64,000 bases of DNA, taken from positions 1 to 64,000 of the forward strand of contig NZ_FOEJ01000008.1 of assembly GCF_900110705.1 (NCBI RefSeq), written 5' to 3'. The DNA is from Loktanella sp. DSM 29012 (GTDB lineage Bacteria; Pseudomonadota; Alphaproteobacteria; Rhodobacterales; Rhodobacteraceae). The notes beneath the pieces were generated by a model that was not told the DNA's origin, searched no databases, and saw only the letters and a program-made list of their open reading frames with translations. The stretch's first letter is position 1. Every line of letters starts with the position of its first letter. The translations under genes were made by a program, and so were the position numbers. This document shows, one piece after another, positions 44,782 to 54,117 of this stretch.

Positions 44782-46407
44782 TCAGCCCCCAAGCACCGCA
44801 TCAAGGTCTGCGGACACCCCGTAATCGGCGGCGCGGGTGGCAAATTTGGGGCGATATCCCGAATAGACGTAGCGTCCCTTCACTTCGGTGCGGGTGCTGT
44901 CGGGATCGGGCACAAAGGCAAAGAGTTCCTGCAGCGTGATGGAATCGCCCTCAAGCCCCGCGATTTCGGAAATCGAGGTGATTCGGCGTTTGCCGTCGCG
45001 CATCCGGCTGACCTGCACGATCAAGTTCACCGCATCCACCAGCTGGCGGCGCACCACGCCGCCACCGGGGGCGAAACCGGCGAGGGCGGCCATGCTCTCG
45101 ACGCGGGTCAGCGCCTCGCGCGGAGAGTTCGCGTGCAGCGTCGACATCGACCCGTCGTGGCCGGTGTTCATCGCCTGCATCAGGTCCAGCACCTCGTCAC
45201 CACGGATCTCGCCGATGATGATGCGGTCGGGGCGCATCCGCAGGGCGTTGCGCACCAGCGTGCGCATCGTGACCTCGCCCGTGCCTTCGACGTTGGGCGG
45301 GCGGGTCTCGAACCGCACGACATGGGGCTGCTGGAATCGCAGTTCGGCCGCGTCCTCGATGGTGACGACGCGTTCGCCCTCGGGGATGAATTGCGACATG
45401 GCGTTCATCAGCGTGGTCTTGCCCGACCCGGTGCCGCCGGACACCAGGATGTTCAGGCGCAGGAACGCGGCCAGTTCCAGAAATCCCGCCATCTGCGGCG
45501 ACAGGCTGCCGCCCTTGACCAGCCGGGACAGTTGCACGGGGGCCGCGGGGAATTTGCGGATCGTGATGGTGGCGCCGTCGATCGCCAGCGGTGGCACGGT
45601 CACGTTGACCCGGCTGCCATCCTTGAGGCGGGCATCTACCATCGGCTGCGCCTCGTCGATGCGGCGCCCGACGGCGGCGACGATGCGGGTGGCGATGGCG
45701 ACCACATGGGCGTTGTCACGAAACGTGATGCCGGTCAGTTCCAGTTTTCCATGGCGTTCGACAAAGATCTGGTGCGGCCCGTTGACCATGATGTCGCTGA
45801 TGTCGGGATCGGCCAGCAGTGGTTCCAGCGGGCCCAGACCCAGCATGTCCGCCAGCACGATGCCGACCAGGTCGGTGATGTCCTGACCGTTCAGATGCAG
45901 CTTGCGCCGGTCCGACATCTGCCGGATCGCCTCGCGGATCATCTTGTCCTGTTCGTCGCGGGGCAAGCTGGCCATATCCGCGAAATCGGCGGTGTTGGAT
46001 ATGTCGGCGATGACCATGTTGGACAGCGCCATCATGTCGTTGCCCGACTGGGTGGTCCGTATGGCAGCGGTGGGTGCCGGTTTTGCGGATTGCGCTGCAG
46101 TCGGGTTCTGCGCCGCGGGGGCGTTGGCCCGCAGGGTCTGGCGCGGTGCGGGTGCGGGCGCAGGCGCGGGATCGGGCTCGGGGGTCGGGGCCTCGCCTGC
46201 CTCTTCGGTCAGGATACGGGTCGCCTCGGTCAGGATCTGGCGTTGCAGCGCCAGCGGCCAGGGCGCTTCGGCCGTGTCGACCAGATGCGAAATCGCGGCG
46301 TTTACCCGGTCCTGATGCGCCAGCCCCTCGGCGTCGATCCGGCGGCACAGGTCCAGGACCTGCGTCACCGCGCTGCGCAGCGACGGTTGGGCAAGGTGGA
46401 GTGTCAT
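44782..46407 (-). CDS. cpaF: Tad pilus secretion ATPase CpaF/TadA
   Basis: The cytoplasmic hexameric ATPase that drives pilus assembly. From the ATG at 46407, which overlaps the cpaE stop, the first about 150 residues form a Pro/Ala-rich and helical N-domain. The core has DISDIMVNGPHQIFVERHGKLE, Walker A GGTGSGKTT (about residue 325), the Asp box and Walker B RPDRIIIGEIRGDEVLD, and the His box GHDGSMSTLHANS. All catalytic motifs are intact. The frame extending to 46479 is rejected because of the coupled ATG. Confidence 0.96.
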   Translation of the reverse strand: MTLHLAQPSLRSAVTQVLDLCRRIDAEGLAHQDRVNAAISHLVDTAEAPWPLALQRQILTEATRILTEEAGEAPTPEPDPAPAPAPAPRQTLRANAPAAQNPTAAQSAKPAPTAAIRTTQSGNDMMALSNMVIADISNTADFADMASLPRDEQDKMIREAIRQMSDRRKLHLNGQDITDLVGIVLADMLGLGPLEPLLADPDISDIMVNGPHQIFVERHGKLELTGITFRDNAHVVAIATRIVAAVGRRIDEAQPMVDARLKDGSRVNVTVPPLAIDGATITIRKFPAAPVQLSRLVKGGSLSPQMAGFLELAAFLRLNILVSGGTGSGKTTLMNAMSQFIPEGERVVTIEDAAELRFQQPHVVRFETRPPNVEGTGEVTMRTLVRNALRMRPDRIIIGEIRGDEVLDLMQAMNTGHDGSMSTLHANSPREALTRVESMAALAGFAPGGGVVRRQLVDAVNLIVQVSRMRDGKRRITSISEIAGLEGDSITLQELFAFVPDPDSTRTEVKGRYVYSGYRPKFATRAADYGVSADLDAVLGG

Positions 46408-47591
46408 CCGAACATCCGCTTGAGCAGCGATGCGCGTGCGGAGGGTTCCTGGGCTGGGGCCGGGCCGATCATGGACCACAGGTCACGGACGGCGCGGGCG
46501 TAGGGGCTGCGCGGGGCTGCGTCGATCAGCGTGCCAGCGGTGCGATGCGCCTGCAGGACGGCCTTGTCGCAGCGGGGCAGGGTGGCTGCGATGTCCAGAC
46601 CGATGCTGCGGCCCATGTCGCGTGCGGTCAGGCCCGCATCGCGGCGCAGGTCCGACAGGACCGGCAGGATGCGCAGGTCGGGGGCATCCTCGCGCAGGGT
46701 CTGGATCATGCGGGCGGCGGCGTTCACCCCGCCGTAGCCACCGGGCACCACCATGACCAGCGTATCCAGCGCCTGCAGCAGGGCGCTGTCACGCAGCAGC
46801 GTGCCGCGGGGCATGTCCAGCACGGTGGCCGCGAATTCCGACTGCAGGACAGAGATCAGGCCGGGCAGGCCTTCCTCGAGCATCGCGACATCCTGCGTCA
46901 GCCGGATGTGATGACTATAGAGCGACAGTTGCGGCCCCAGGCTGGCCATGGTGGCCGACAGAAAGGTCGCGTCGACCCGGTCGGGGCTGCGCAGCGCATC
47001 GATGAACCCCGGCGTGTGATCCTGGTCGAGGTCCAGCGCCTGTGCGCCGAACCGCAGGTCGGCATCGATCAGGGCGGTGCGCATGTTGGCGCCGCGCGGA
47101 TTGGCGGCATGCACCGCCAGGTTCCGGGCCAGCAGGCTGGCACCGACACCGCCGTTGCTGCCGGTCACCGCGATGCAGGGACGGCGGCTGGCGGGGGCCG
47201 TGACATCATTGGCGGGCGGGCGGCGCTGGATCGCCAGGATCTCGTCCGCGGTCACCGGAAAGGCGAAATATTCCAGCGCACCGGCCTGCCGCAACGCGCG
47301 GTAGGTGCCGATATCATCAGCCCGGCCCAGCACGATCACCTCGGCCCCCGTGGCGCGCAGTTCGGTCACGCAGTCGCAGGCCATGTCGACGGGAATATTG
47401 CCCATCTCTGTCAGCAGGGTCTGTGCGATGGGCGCGCCCGAGCAGAGACGCGCCGCACCGCTCAGACCGCCACCCCGCAGGGCGCTGTCGTCGCCACCTG
47501 ACCGTTCCACCGCCGTCCGCGCGACATCGGCCCCTTCGTCGGTGCAGACGTAGGCGGCGAGGGGCGTTGTGTCGGAAGGGGGGCGGGTCAT
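46404..47591 (-). CDS. cpaE: Tad pilus localisation ATPase-like protein CpaE/TadZ
   Basis: A 395-residue protein. An N-terminal receiver-like region (about 50-130, with EVIVLGRADDIGTYRALRQ) precedes a ParA/MinD-type domain with the deviant Walker A VTGSNGGVGASLLARNLA, which has Ala for the usual Lys/Thr. TALIDADLRFGAQALDLD follows, then MVVPGGYGGVNAAARM. Such degenerate Walker motifs are usual in TadZ/CpaE. It lies 80 bp after flp, with a possible stem-loop between, and is coupled to cpaF. Confidence 0.93.
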   Translation of the reverse strand: MTRPPSDTTPLAAYVCTDEGADVARTAVERSGGDDSALRGGGLSGAARLCSGAPIAQTLLTEMGNIPVDMACDCVTELRATGAEVIVLGRADDIGTYRALRQAGALEYFAFPVTADEILAIQRRPPANDVTAPASRRPCIAVTGSNGGVGASLLARNLAVHAANPRGANMRTALIDADLRFGAQALDLDQDHTPGFIDALRSPDRVDATFLSATMASLGPQLSLYSHHIRLTQDVAMLEEGLPGLISVLQSEFAATVLDMPRGTLLRDSALLQALDTLVMVVPGGYGGVNAAARMIQTLREDAPDLRILPVLSDLRRDAGLTARDMGRSIGLDIAATLPRCDKAVLQAHRTAGTLIDAAPRSPYARAVRDLWSMIGPAPAQEPSARASLLKRMFG

Positions 47592-47633
47592 CGCAGTGAT
47601 CCTGATACAGAGAGAGAAAGAAGAGGCAGGGAC

Positions 47634-47658
47634 GGTGCGCCGGTTGGCCCGGCGGCAC
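47634..47658 (-). terminator. Possible stem-loop between flp and cpaE
   Basis: The minus strand just after flp holds GGTGCCGCCGG, a short loop and CCGGCGCACC, which pair with one bulged base. There is no T run, so it may partially stop transcription or protect a short flp transcript. Expression ratio of flp to the rest cannot be judged from sequence. Confidence 0.4.
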
Positions 47659-47671
47659 CGGTCTCTTTGTT

Positions 47672-47890
47672 TCAGCCGCCGGATGTATCGGCTGTTGCTT
47701 GTGCAGCCTTCAGTTCGGTGCTGATCGCGGAAAAGCCGGCTTGCGTATCCTGGCCCAGCGTCGCGACGGTGCCGACGATCACGGCGCCGATCAGGGCGGC
47801 GAACAGGCCGTATTCGATGGCGGTCGCGCCGTCCTCGTCACGAACGAAGGTGCGGATGGTCTTGGAGAGGAGGTTACGTGCCAGGGTCAT
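47672..47890 (-). CDS. flp: Flp-family pilin
   Basis: A 72-residue major pilin of the Tad pilus. The basic leader ends at RDEDGATAIEYGLFAALIGAVIVG: Gly before the cleavage site, the Glu-Tyr pair that defines Flp pilins, then the hydrophobic stalk helix. A GAAAGAGA ribosome site precedes the ATG. It is the first gene of the operon, and its upstream region holds three phased 22-bp repeats. Confidence 0.96.
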   Translation of the reverse strand: MTLARNLLSKTIRTFVRDEDGATAIEYGLFAALIGAVIVGTVATLGQDTQAGFSAISTELKAAQATADTSGG

Positions 47891-48244
47891 GATAGTCTCT
47901 TTCAGAGTTATTATGGATCGGGAGTGATCCGGGATGCCCTGAGATTTGACAGCCCCGGCCGTGCTGCGAAATCGTCCGATGGGGCGAGTTGCGGGACACC
48001 CCCCCCAAGGTCAGAACCGCTTCAGACCAAGGTATGAGCTGAATCATCCCAAGGTATGATCGGTTCAAGGCGCAATCAGGGCAGGGTCCCACAGCACCAG
48101 ATTCGCGCGCCATCCAGGTGCTGCGCTGCGGCATGCGCGCGGCCCAAGGGCGGTCAGGATGCGGCCTGCCGGGTGCTACTCAATAACAGGACGCCGGACC
48201 GCGCCGCTTGATCCGCGCCGGGCGAATCACGATCATCCGGCCAA
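47891..48244. other. Regulatory gap upstream of flp
   Basis: This 354-bp gap separates flp from the downstream end of the KpsS-like gene, both on the minus strand. It contains three 22-bp tandem repeats (48005-48070) and no credible open frame. No terminator with a U run was seen for the KpsS-like gene. Confidence 0.6.
48005..48070. promoter_or_regulatory. Three phased 22-bp repeats upstream of flp
   Basis: CCAAGGT occurs at 48005, 48027 and 48049, exactly 22 bp apart; the last two continue as CCAAGGTATGA and the first as CCAAGGTCAGA. They lie about 115-180 bp before the flp start on the opposite side of the DNA from coding sequence. Two-turn phasing suggests cooperative binding of a regulator. 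The regulator is not known; the LuxR-type protein at 40040 is one candidate. Confidence 0.65.
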
Positions 48245-49318
48245 TCAAGAGAAGATACGGCGCTTGATCCGGTCAAAGACGGAATAGAAATACAGATTGC
48301 CCTGTCCGGCATACCTGCGTTGCAGGACTGCCGCGTCGGCTTGTCGTGGGCGCGTCACAAAGGCCTGTATCTTGCGCCTGATCGCGGCCACGTTGTCGGC
48401 CTGCACGCAGTAGTCGCGCAGATACCAGGACAAAAACCGATATCGCCATGCCATGTCGGGCGGGGCCGGGGCGGCAATCGCCTTTTCCAGATGCGCCAGA
48501 CTGCGCACCTGATGGGTCGCCAGTCCGAAATCCGATGCGGCAAAGCTGACAACGTCGCGTCCCTGCAGCAGTGCCTCGAACAGGACACCCGAATTTGCAC
48601 CGACCACCAGATCCGCCCCCGCGATCAGGCTGTTGACCGATGCGGTGGACACGGTGACATCGGGATCGGCCGCCAGCCGGTCCAGGGTGGCGGCGATCTT
48701 GGGGCTGCGGCACAGGGGATGGCGTTTGACGATCGTATGCCGGCCCGTGTTCCTGGCGGCATGAATGGTCCGTTCCAGCGCAGCAAGCGGGTCGATCCAG
48801 GTCCCCTTGGCAACCGAATCCCATTCCAGTTGCAACGGCACAAAGACATAGCCCGTCCGGTCCTGTGCCACGCTGTCGGGTTGCGGATATTTTGACAGGT
48901 TGTTGGTCCGCAGATCCTGCGCGATCCCGTCAACGAAATCCTTGGCACGGGTCGTGTCGATCCGCGCAATGGCGGGCAGGAACCGTTCGGGATGGCGCGA
49001 CAGTTCCGAAAAGCACGAGTATCCCATGGCATCCATGGTGAAATACATCGGGATATAGGATTCCTTGCAGCGCATCAGATAGCCGTCGGACCCATGCGAA
49101 TGAAAGCTGATGACGAAATTGTCGTTCGTCCCGCGCCGCGGCGCCCGTTCGGCACCGCGCGGCAGCCAGACCGGATCGATGGTCACGTTCATTTCCGCCA
49201 GTGCCGACAAAAGACCCGCATAGAACATTCGGTGCTGCGCCCCGTCGCCGGGGTTCATCAACCAGGCCTCTGGCACTTCGAGCGTGATGGGGCGGCGCGT
49301 ATTGGGTTTATCTGGCAT
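48245..49318 (-). CDS. Capsule polysaccharide synthesis protein (KpsS-like GT-B)
   Basis: A 357-residue protein whose central and C-terminal parts resemble the capsule synthesis family that includes KpsS: HTIVKRHPLC, TVSTASVNSLIAGADLVVGANSGVLFEALLQGRDVV and RYRFLSWYLRDYCVQ. KpsS/KpsC proteins build the Kdo linker on lipid in group 2 capsules. The N-terminal half (FVISFHSHGSDG, CKESYIPMYFTMDAMGYSCFSEL) is less familiar. The ATG at 49318 lies inside the end of the large KpsC-like gene, so the two are coupled. Acting with that protein on the same acceptor is inferred. Confidence 0.75.
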   Translation of the reverse strand: MPDKPNTRRPITLEVPEAWLMNPGDGAQHRMFYAGLLSALAEMNVTIDPVWLPRGAERAPRRGTNDNFVISFHSHGSDGYLMRCKESYIPMYFTMDAMGYSCFSELSRHPERFLPAIARIDTTRAKDFVDGIAQDLRTNNLSKYPQPDSVAQDRTGYVFVPLQLEWDSVAKGTWIDPLAALERTIHAARNTGRHTIVKRHPLCRSPKIAATLDRLAADPDVTVSTASVNSLIAGADLVVGANSGVLFEALLQGRDVVSFAASDFGLATHQVRSLAHLEKAIAAPAPPDMAWRYRFLSWYLRDYCVQADNVAAIRRKIQAFVTRPRQADAAVLQRRYAGQGNLYFYSVFDRIKRRIFS

Positions 49319-52300
49319 GTATCGCACCTGTGTGTGGGGTGTGTGGCGCATAATCCGTCCGAAGGTGGGCAAAGGTCATTTTCATCAGTCCCGGTCTGCG
49401 TCCGGCCCAATGCGTGAGCGCGAAACCCGCAGGATCGGTCCAGAACCGACGGGCCAAAATGCGTTTGCCGCGCATCGCGTAGCCGGCGGTCATCAGCGGC
49501 ACAAAGGTCCAGCGCCGCCAGGCCAGGGGGCCGTAATTCACCATGCCCGGACGTGTCGTCCTGCGCATCGCCAGTTCCTGATAGGTGGCTTCTGCGATGT
49601 TGCATTCGGCCAGATAAAGGGTGCTGTCGGGGGGAGATGCCGCACGGGGCGGAAAAGCATCGCCACCGGACCGGTCGAAATGTTCCTGCGCAATCCGCGC
49701 ATTGCCCCTTGCCGCTTGTGCCATGATGCGGTCCGACAGGGTGTCGGTCAGAAACCAGGGTTTCGGCATGGGCAGGTCGCGCGCGCGGCGCCAGTCCAGC
49801 AGGCGATCCGTCAGGGCACCGACAAAGCCCAGATAGGCGTTGGTGGTGTCGTATTCCCGCAGATTGTAGTGCCGGATGAGTTCGACGTGACAGGCCGACA
49901 GGCTGGCGACATTGCCACGGTCTGCGGCGGGGCGTGGCAGGTCGCCGATCACGGGCAGGTTCAGGGTGTCGGTGAAATCCGTGATGATATCCCAGTCGCG
50001 GCCGTCCGACCGGTCATAGCGCCGGACATGCAGTGCGGATTGCGGCAGGCAGGCCTTCCAGCGCCGGAGCAGGCCGTCATAATCCAGCAAGCTTTGCGTG
50101 GCCGGTTTCGACAACCAATCCGCAAAGGGCAACGCCTCGCGGCTGATGGCACCGCCCGCGACGAATTCGGCGTATTGGGCGTTGGCCCATTCGTCCTGAC
50201 GGCGCAGGTAGACAATCATCTCGACGTCGAAATCCGGAAAATGTTTGGCCAGCGCTGTTGAATCCGGCTCCAGGAAAAATGCCTCGGACGACAGTATGAC
50301 AGTGTGGATGCGGTCCCCCATCGCGGCCAGACCCGAGAGGATATGTCGCCGCAGGGCCGTGCCCCCGCGCCGGGCCTCTGCCATGAACCGGGCGTGTCCG
50401 GCCTGTTTGCTGGGGCGGTCGATCTGGCGCAGCAATCCTGTTTCCGGATACCAGATGCCGGCGCGCAGCAGGGCCGGGCGGTTGTCGTCCATCAGGTGCT
50501 GCAGGGCAGTGCTGCCGGTTTTCGTGGCCCCGATGTGGATGATCAGACGGATCGGGCGCGCGGGGGCCGCAGCCCGCGCGCCGGCCTGCGTGACACGTTC
50601 GTTGCGCGCATAGGTATTGAGTGCGGCCTGCAATCGGTGTTCGGTCGGCGTCTGCGGCGCATGCAGGTAGATGTCATAAAGCGTATCGGCCGGGACCGGG
50701 CTCAGGGTGCGTGCCAGCGCAATCAGGTCGGCGCGCTGCGCCATGGTCGCCGCCAGCAGCAGCCCGTAGGCCCCGCAGCGAAAGTGCCGCGCGGCCATGG
50801 AGTCCGGGTCGCCGATCACATCGTCCGGCCAGAGTGCGGTGCGTTGCAGCGTCGTTGCCAGCCGTGTCATGAAGGCATCGGTTTCGCCCTCTTCTGTCGC
50901 AGTTTTCCAGGCAAAGCCGAAAAACAGGTAGTGCAGGAACTGGGACACCTGAAACCGCGCCAGCCACCAATGGGGCGATGTCGGTTCGAATGCGTGCTGG
51001 TCATCAAGCAAGCTGACCACATGATCAAAGTTGTCGAGCTGGTCTCTGACGTCGGACATCGTCTGTTTGCGGCGCACCGCAGACCCGGGCCTGATCCGGT
51101 AAACGACCCCATCGCTGTCGCAGACCGACAGGCGCGGATTGGCCAGATAGGCCTGCATCAGAAAGGCGCGTTCCTCGCGGTAGGCCGTTTTGAACCGAAT
51201 GGCCTTGTCGTTCAGAAAGTCGCGGCGATAGAGCCAGTTCCAGAAATGGCGCGAATGCGCGATCTGCGGATGGTCGGCGGGCGTGGTGTCCTGCACCTCT
51301 GCTGCAAAGAATGCCTCTGTGGGATCGGGACGCATCCGGACAACTGCACCATCGGCATCCTCGATCTGTTCGTGGACCTTGCGGAACCGGACCATGTCCA
51401 CGCCGTCAGCCTCTGCCATCGCGATGATCCGGCCCAGATGGTCTGGATCGGGCATGTAGTCATCGGGATCGATGAACAGCACGTAGCGTCCCCGCGCGAG
51501 GTCGATGCCCTGATTGCGCACAAAGCCGGGGCCTGCATTTTCCCTGCGTGTCACCAGACGGAAACGCGGGTCCCGATCTGCATAGGCCTGCACGACGGCG
51601 GCCGATCTGTCGGGACTGACGTCGTCGATGGCGATGACCTCAAAGTCCTGAAACGTCTGTTTCTGGATCGAGGTCAGGCACTCTGCGATGTAGGATTCGA
51701 CCCCGTGCACCGGAATGACGATGGACAGGGTGGGCTGTGCCGGGGCGATCTGTGGAATGGGCCGGACAGGTCGATGGGTGACGATATAGTCGAGCACGTC
51801 CTCGATCCGGGCAGGCACGGGGCCATCCGGCAGATGATAGACCGTATACCAGATGTAGAAGGCGTGGAAAAATTCCGCCAGATCGCGGTTGCGGTGGCGA
51901 TGGGGCACGGTCCCGCGGTCGTCGGTCAGACCCCAGCCTGCATAGCAAGGTGCGCCGAAACACACGACGCGCTTGCCCGCGAGCAAGGCTTCCAATCCCA
52001 TGCCGCTGGTGCCGACGTAGACCGTGTCCACCAGATCGAACAGTTCGAACGGGTTGGCCGCGTCACGGATGATCCGCACCCGCCCCTGCGAGGTCATGTG
52101 GTCGAAATACCCGCGCCGCGTGCCGTCCCTGGACCAGGCAAGGTCCGGATGCGTCTTGACCAAAATCTCTGCATCGGGGTTTTCCGTGATGGCGGCGCGC
52201 AGCATCGCCTTGAATGTCCGGTGGTCTGCGCGTCCGTAGAACGTCGATGCATCCGAGAAATTCTGGTCCACCACCAGCACGCGCCGCGCAAATTCAGGCG

Positions 52301-52901
52301 ATACCACGGGGCGGTAGAATGGCTGCGAGTTATACTTGGATATCCGGTCGGCGACGATCCGGCGCATGGCAGCCTCAGCCCGGTCGCGATCCTGCGGGGA
52401 CAGTGTGAAATCGCCGTTCAGTTTCGCGTCCAGCCGGGTTTCGTAGTCCGACATGTAATATTGGGCGCGGTCGTCGAAAACATATCCCAGACAGGCCTGT
52501 GCGGGATCGCGTGACGCCAGCGCCTCGGCCCAGCTTGTGGTGGATGCGAGGAACCCCATCTCGAAATAGGTGACGGGATCGTCGGGCTTTACATGTGGCA
52601 TCAATGCGGTGGTGCTGGCATGTGATTTCTGCGGATCGGGCATCAGCGCGCCATACATCAGAACCGGGGTATCGCCGTCGATCTGTGGCGCGTCCACTGC
52701 GATCAGTTGCGGGAACAACCGTGCGAGGTTCGCGGAAAACCCGGTGTCGAGATTGGCCTGACGGAATCCGATCCGGTGCGGCATCTGCGCCCGCGCCATC
52801 AGCAGATCGCGAAAGTCGCCGTCATGATCCGGCGCGCCGCACCCAAGACGGTTGCGGAACGCACGATACGGTTTCGACCCTACTGAGAACGGCGCAATCA
52901 T
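49308..52901 (-). CDS. KpsC-like capsule transferase-GT2-sulfotransferase fusion
   Basis: About 1197 residues in three modules. Residues about 1-380 match the KpsC type (RVLVVDQNFSDASTFYGRA, EILVKTHPDL, TVYVGTSGMGLEALLAGKRVVCFG, PCYAGWGLTDDRG), associated with beta-Kdo transfer in capsule lipid linkers. Residues about 385-640 are a GT2 domain (LSIVIPVHGVESYIAECLTS, IDDVSPDRS, FIDPDDYMP). Residues about 775-1090 are sulfotransferase-like with the PAPS loop HIGATKTGSTALQHLM and VILSSEAFF. The fused modules would couple chain initiation, extension and sulfation. Start is ATG 52901 or 52922. No Kdo synthesis genes are in the window, so the linker sugar is unproven. Confidence 0.85.
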   Translation of the reverse strand: MIAPFSVGSKPYRAFRNRLGCGAPDHDGDFRDLLMARAQMPHRIGFRQANLDTGFSANLARLFPQLIAVDAPQIDGDTPVLMYGALMPDPQKSHASTTALMPHVKPDDPVTYFEMGFLASTTSWAEALASRDPAQACLGYVFDDRAQYYMSDYETRLDAKLNGDFTLSPQDRDRAEAAMRRIVADRISKYNSQPFYRPVVSPEFARRVLVVDQNFSDASTFYGRADHRTFKAMLRAAITENPDAEILVKTHPDLAWSRDGTRRGYFDHMTSQGRVRIIRDAANPFELFDLVDTVYVGTSGMGLEALLAGKRVVCFGAPCYAGWGLTDDRGTVPHRHRNRDLAEFFHAFYIWYTVYHLPDGPVPARIEDVLDYIVTHRPVRPIPQIAPAQPTLSIVIPVHGVESYIAECLTSIQKQTFQDFEVIAIDDVSPDRSAAVVQAYADRDPRFRLVTRRENAGPGFVRNQGIDLARGRYVLFIDPDDYMPDPDHLGRIIAMAEADGVDMVRFRKVHEQIEDADGAVVRMRPDPTEAFFAAEVQDTTPADHPQIAHSRHFWNWLYRRDFLNDKAIRFKTAYREERAFLMQAYLANPRLSVCDSDGVVYRIRPGSAVRRKQTMSDVRDQLDNFDHVVSLLDDQHAFEPTSPHWWLARFQVSQFLHYLFFGFAWKTATEEGETDAFMTRLATTLQRTALWPDDVIGDPDSMAARHFRCGAYGLLLAATMAQRADLIALARTLSPVPADTLYDIYLHAPQTPTEHRLQAALNTYARNERVTQAGARAAAPARPIRLIIHIGATKTGSTALQHLMDDNRPALLRAGIWYPETGLLRQIDRPSKQAGHARFMAEARRGGTALRRHILSGLAAMGDRIHTVILSSEAFFLEPDSTALAKHFPDFDVEMIVYLRRQDEWANAQYAEFVAGGAISREALPFADWLSKPATQSLLDYDGLLRRWKACLPQSALHVRRYDRSDGRDWDIITDFTDTLNLPVIGDLPRPAADRGNVASLSACHVELIRHYNLREYDTTNAYLGFVGALTDRLLDWRRARDLPMPKPWFLTDTLSDRIMAQAARGNARIAQEHFDRSGGDAFPPRAASPPDSTLYLAECNIAEATYQELAMRRTTRPGMVNYGPLAWRRWTFVPLMTAGYAMRGKRILARRFWTDPAGFALTHWAGRRPGLMKMTFAHLRTDYAPHTPHTGAIHAR

Positions 52902-53070
52902 GTCAGTCCCGCACAATGTCATTCAGGGCTGCGGCAACGACCTATCCGCAAGACCCTCACCATTGTTGTGCAGACGCATGTAACGCTGGCATGACGCCAG
53001 TATGAAACTCACGCTGCGCGCGTAGGCCGGAAAATGGCCTTAAGGCAGGCGATATATGACATAATCATCA

Positions 53071-54117
53071 TTAATAGATAATTAGTTTTGGCGTGAAGTT
53101 AGAATGTCCCACATCTATAAAATAGAAATGCCATATTTTCCTACAGATCAAGTGGCCGTAGGTGTTCAGTCCCGGCATTTGATGGATCGGATCGATGATG
53201 AATCTGTCTGGCTCTGATGTCCAGATTTTGCAGATATATTCGTAGGGCGTGAGCCCGCTGAGGGTCTTCAGTCTGCGAGCAAAATTGTAGGCTGCCATGA
53301 AGTCTGCGAGGTGCGTGCGCAGCTGGTCGTGGCTGTCGTAGTGGTATCGTTTGACGGTAGCATCCTTGATCGTCCGGTTCATTCGTTCGACCTGGCCATT
53401 AGTCCACGGGTGGTTGGGCTTTGTGAGCCTATGCTCAATCTCATTTGCCTCGCAGATCATGTCGAACCGCATCTGCCTAGATGATGCGGTATTGCGGTTG
53501 CGGGGTTGCTCAGCGAACTGGATCCCGTTGTCCGTCAGGATCGTGTGGATGCGATAAGGGACTGACTTAAGCAGGTGCTCGAGGAACTCCCACGCTGTCT
53601 TGCGATCCGCCTTATCCACGAGTTGCGGGACTGCAAATTTGCTGGTCCGATCAATGCCCACAAAGAGATAGAGCTTGCCCTCCACCGTCTGAACTTCCGC
53701 GATATCGATATGAAAGAAGCCGATCGGGTAACGCTTGAACTTCTGGCGGTTGGGCTTGTCGCCCTCGACATCTGGCAAGCGAGAGACCCCATGCCGCTGA
53801 AGGCAACGATGCAATGCCGAGCGGGTCAGATGCGGAAGCGATGGCTGCAGAGCATAGAGGCAATCATCCAGCGGCAGCAACGTGTGTCGACGGAATGCCA
53901 CGATCATTGCCTCCTCAGACTCAGTGAGAACGGTCGAGCGCGGCTCTTTTGGCCCGGTCTTCAAGTCCTCGACCGTCGCACGCTTGCGCCACTTCGCAAC
54001 TGTCTTGGGGTTGATACCCAATTCCTTGCTTAGCTGCGCGAGCGAAGCTTGCGATCGCTGTATTGCAGCTCTGACGGCGTGCGTGGTCGTGGCGCTCCCG
54101 TGACGAACTTGTCCCAT
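53071..54117 (-). CDS. IS481-family transposase with lost stop codon
   Basis: A 348-residue DDE transposase. An N-terminal helix-turn-helix (SLAQLSKELGINPKTVAKWRK) is followed by a catalytic core with FFHIDIAEVQ, HTILTDNGIQF and GQVERMNRTIKDA. The start ATG at 54117 has GGAAGG seven bases upstream. The native C-terminus should end at GLNT with a stop inside the terminal repeat; here that stop is gone (CCTAGG became CCTACG) and 29 foreign codons follow. The catalytic residues are intact, but the element has lost its end, so it is probably immobile. Confidence 0.88.
   Translation of the reverse strand: MGQVRHGSATTTHAVRAAIQRSQASLAQLSKELGINPKTVAKWRKRATVEDLKTGPKEPRSTVLTESEEAMIVAFRRHTLLPLDDCLYALQPSLPHLTRSALHRCLQRHGVSRLPDVEGDKPNRQKFKRYPIGFFHIDIAEVQTVEGKLYLFVGIDRTSKFAVPQLVDKADRKTAWEFLEHLLKSVPYRIHTILTDNGIQFAEQPRNRNTASSRQMRFDMICEANEIEHRLTKPNHPWTNGQVERMNRTIKDATVKRYHYDSHDQLRTHLADFMAAYNFARRLKTLSGLTPYEYICKIWTSEPDRFIIDPIHQMPGLNTYGHLICRKIWHFYFIDVGHSNFTPKLIIY

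Noticed and set aside
44446-46503. 685-codon plus-strand open frame opposite cpaF and tadB
   Set aside because: Both opposite genes have complete catalytic motifs; this frame has none and no start context.
52902-53070. Small hairpin (ggccggaaaatggcc) as a terminator
   Set aside because: It has only a four-base stem without a T run, and lies upstream of, not after, the KpsC-like gene.
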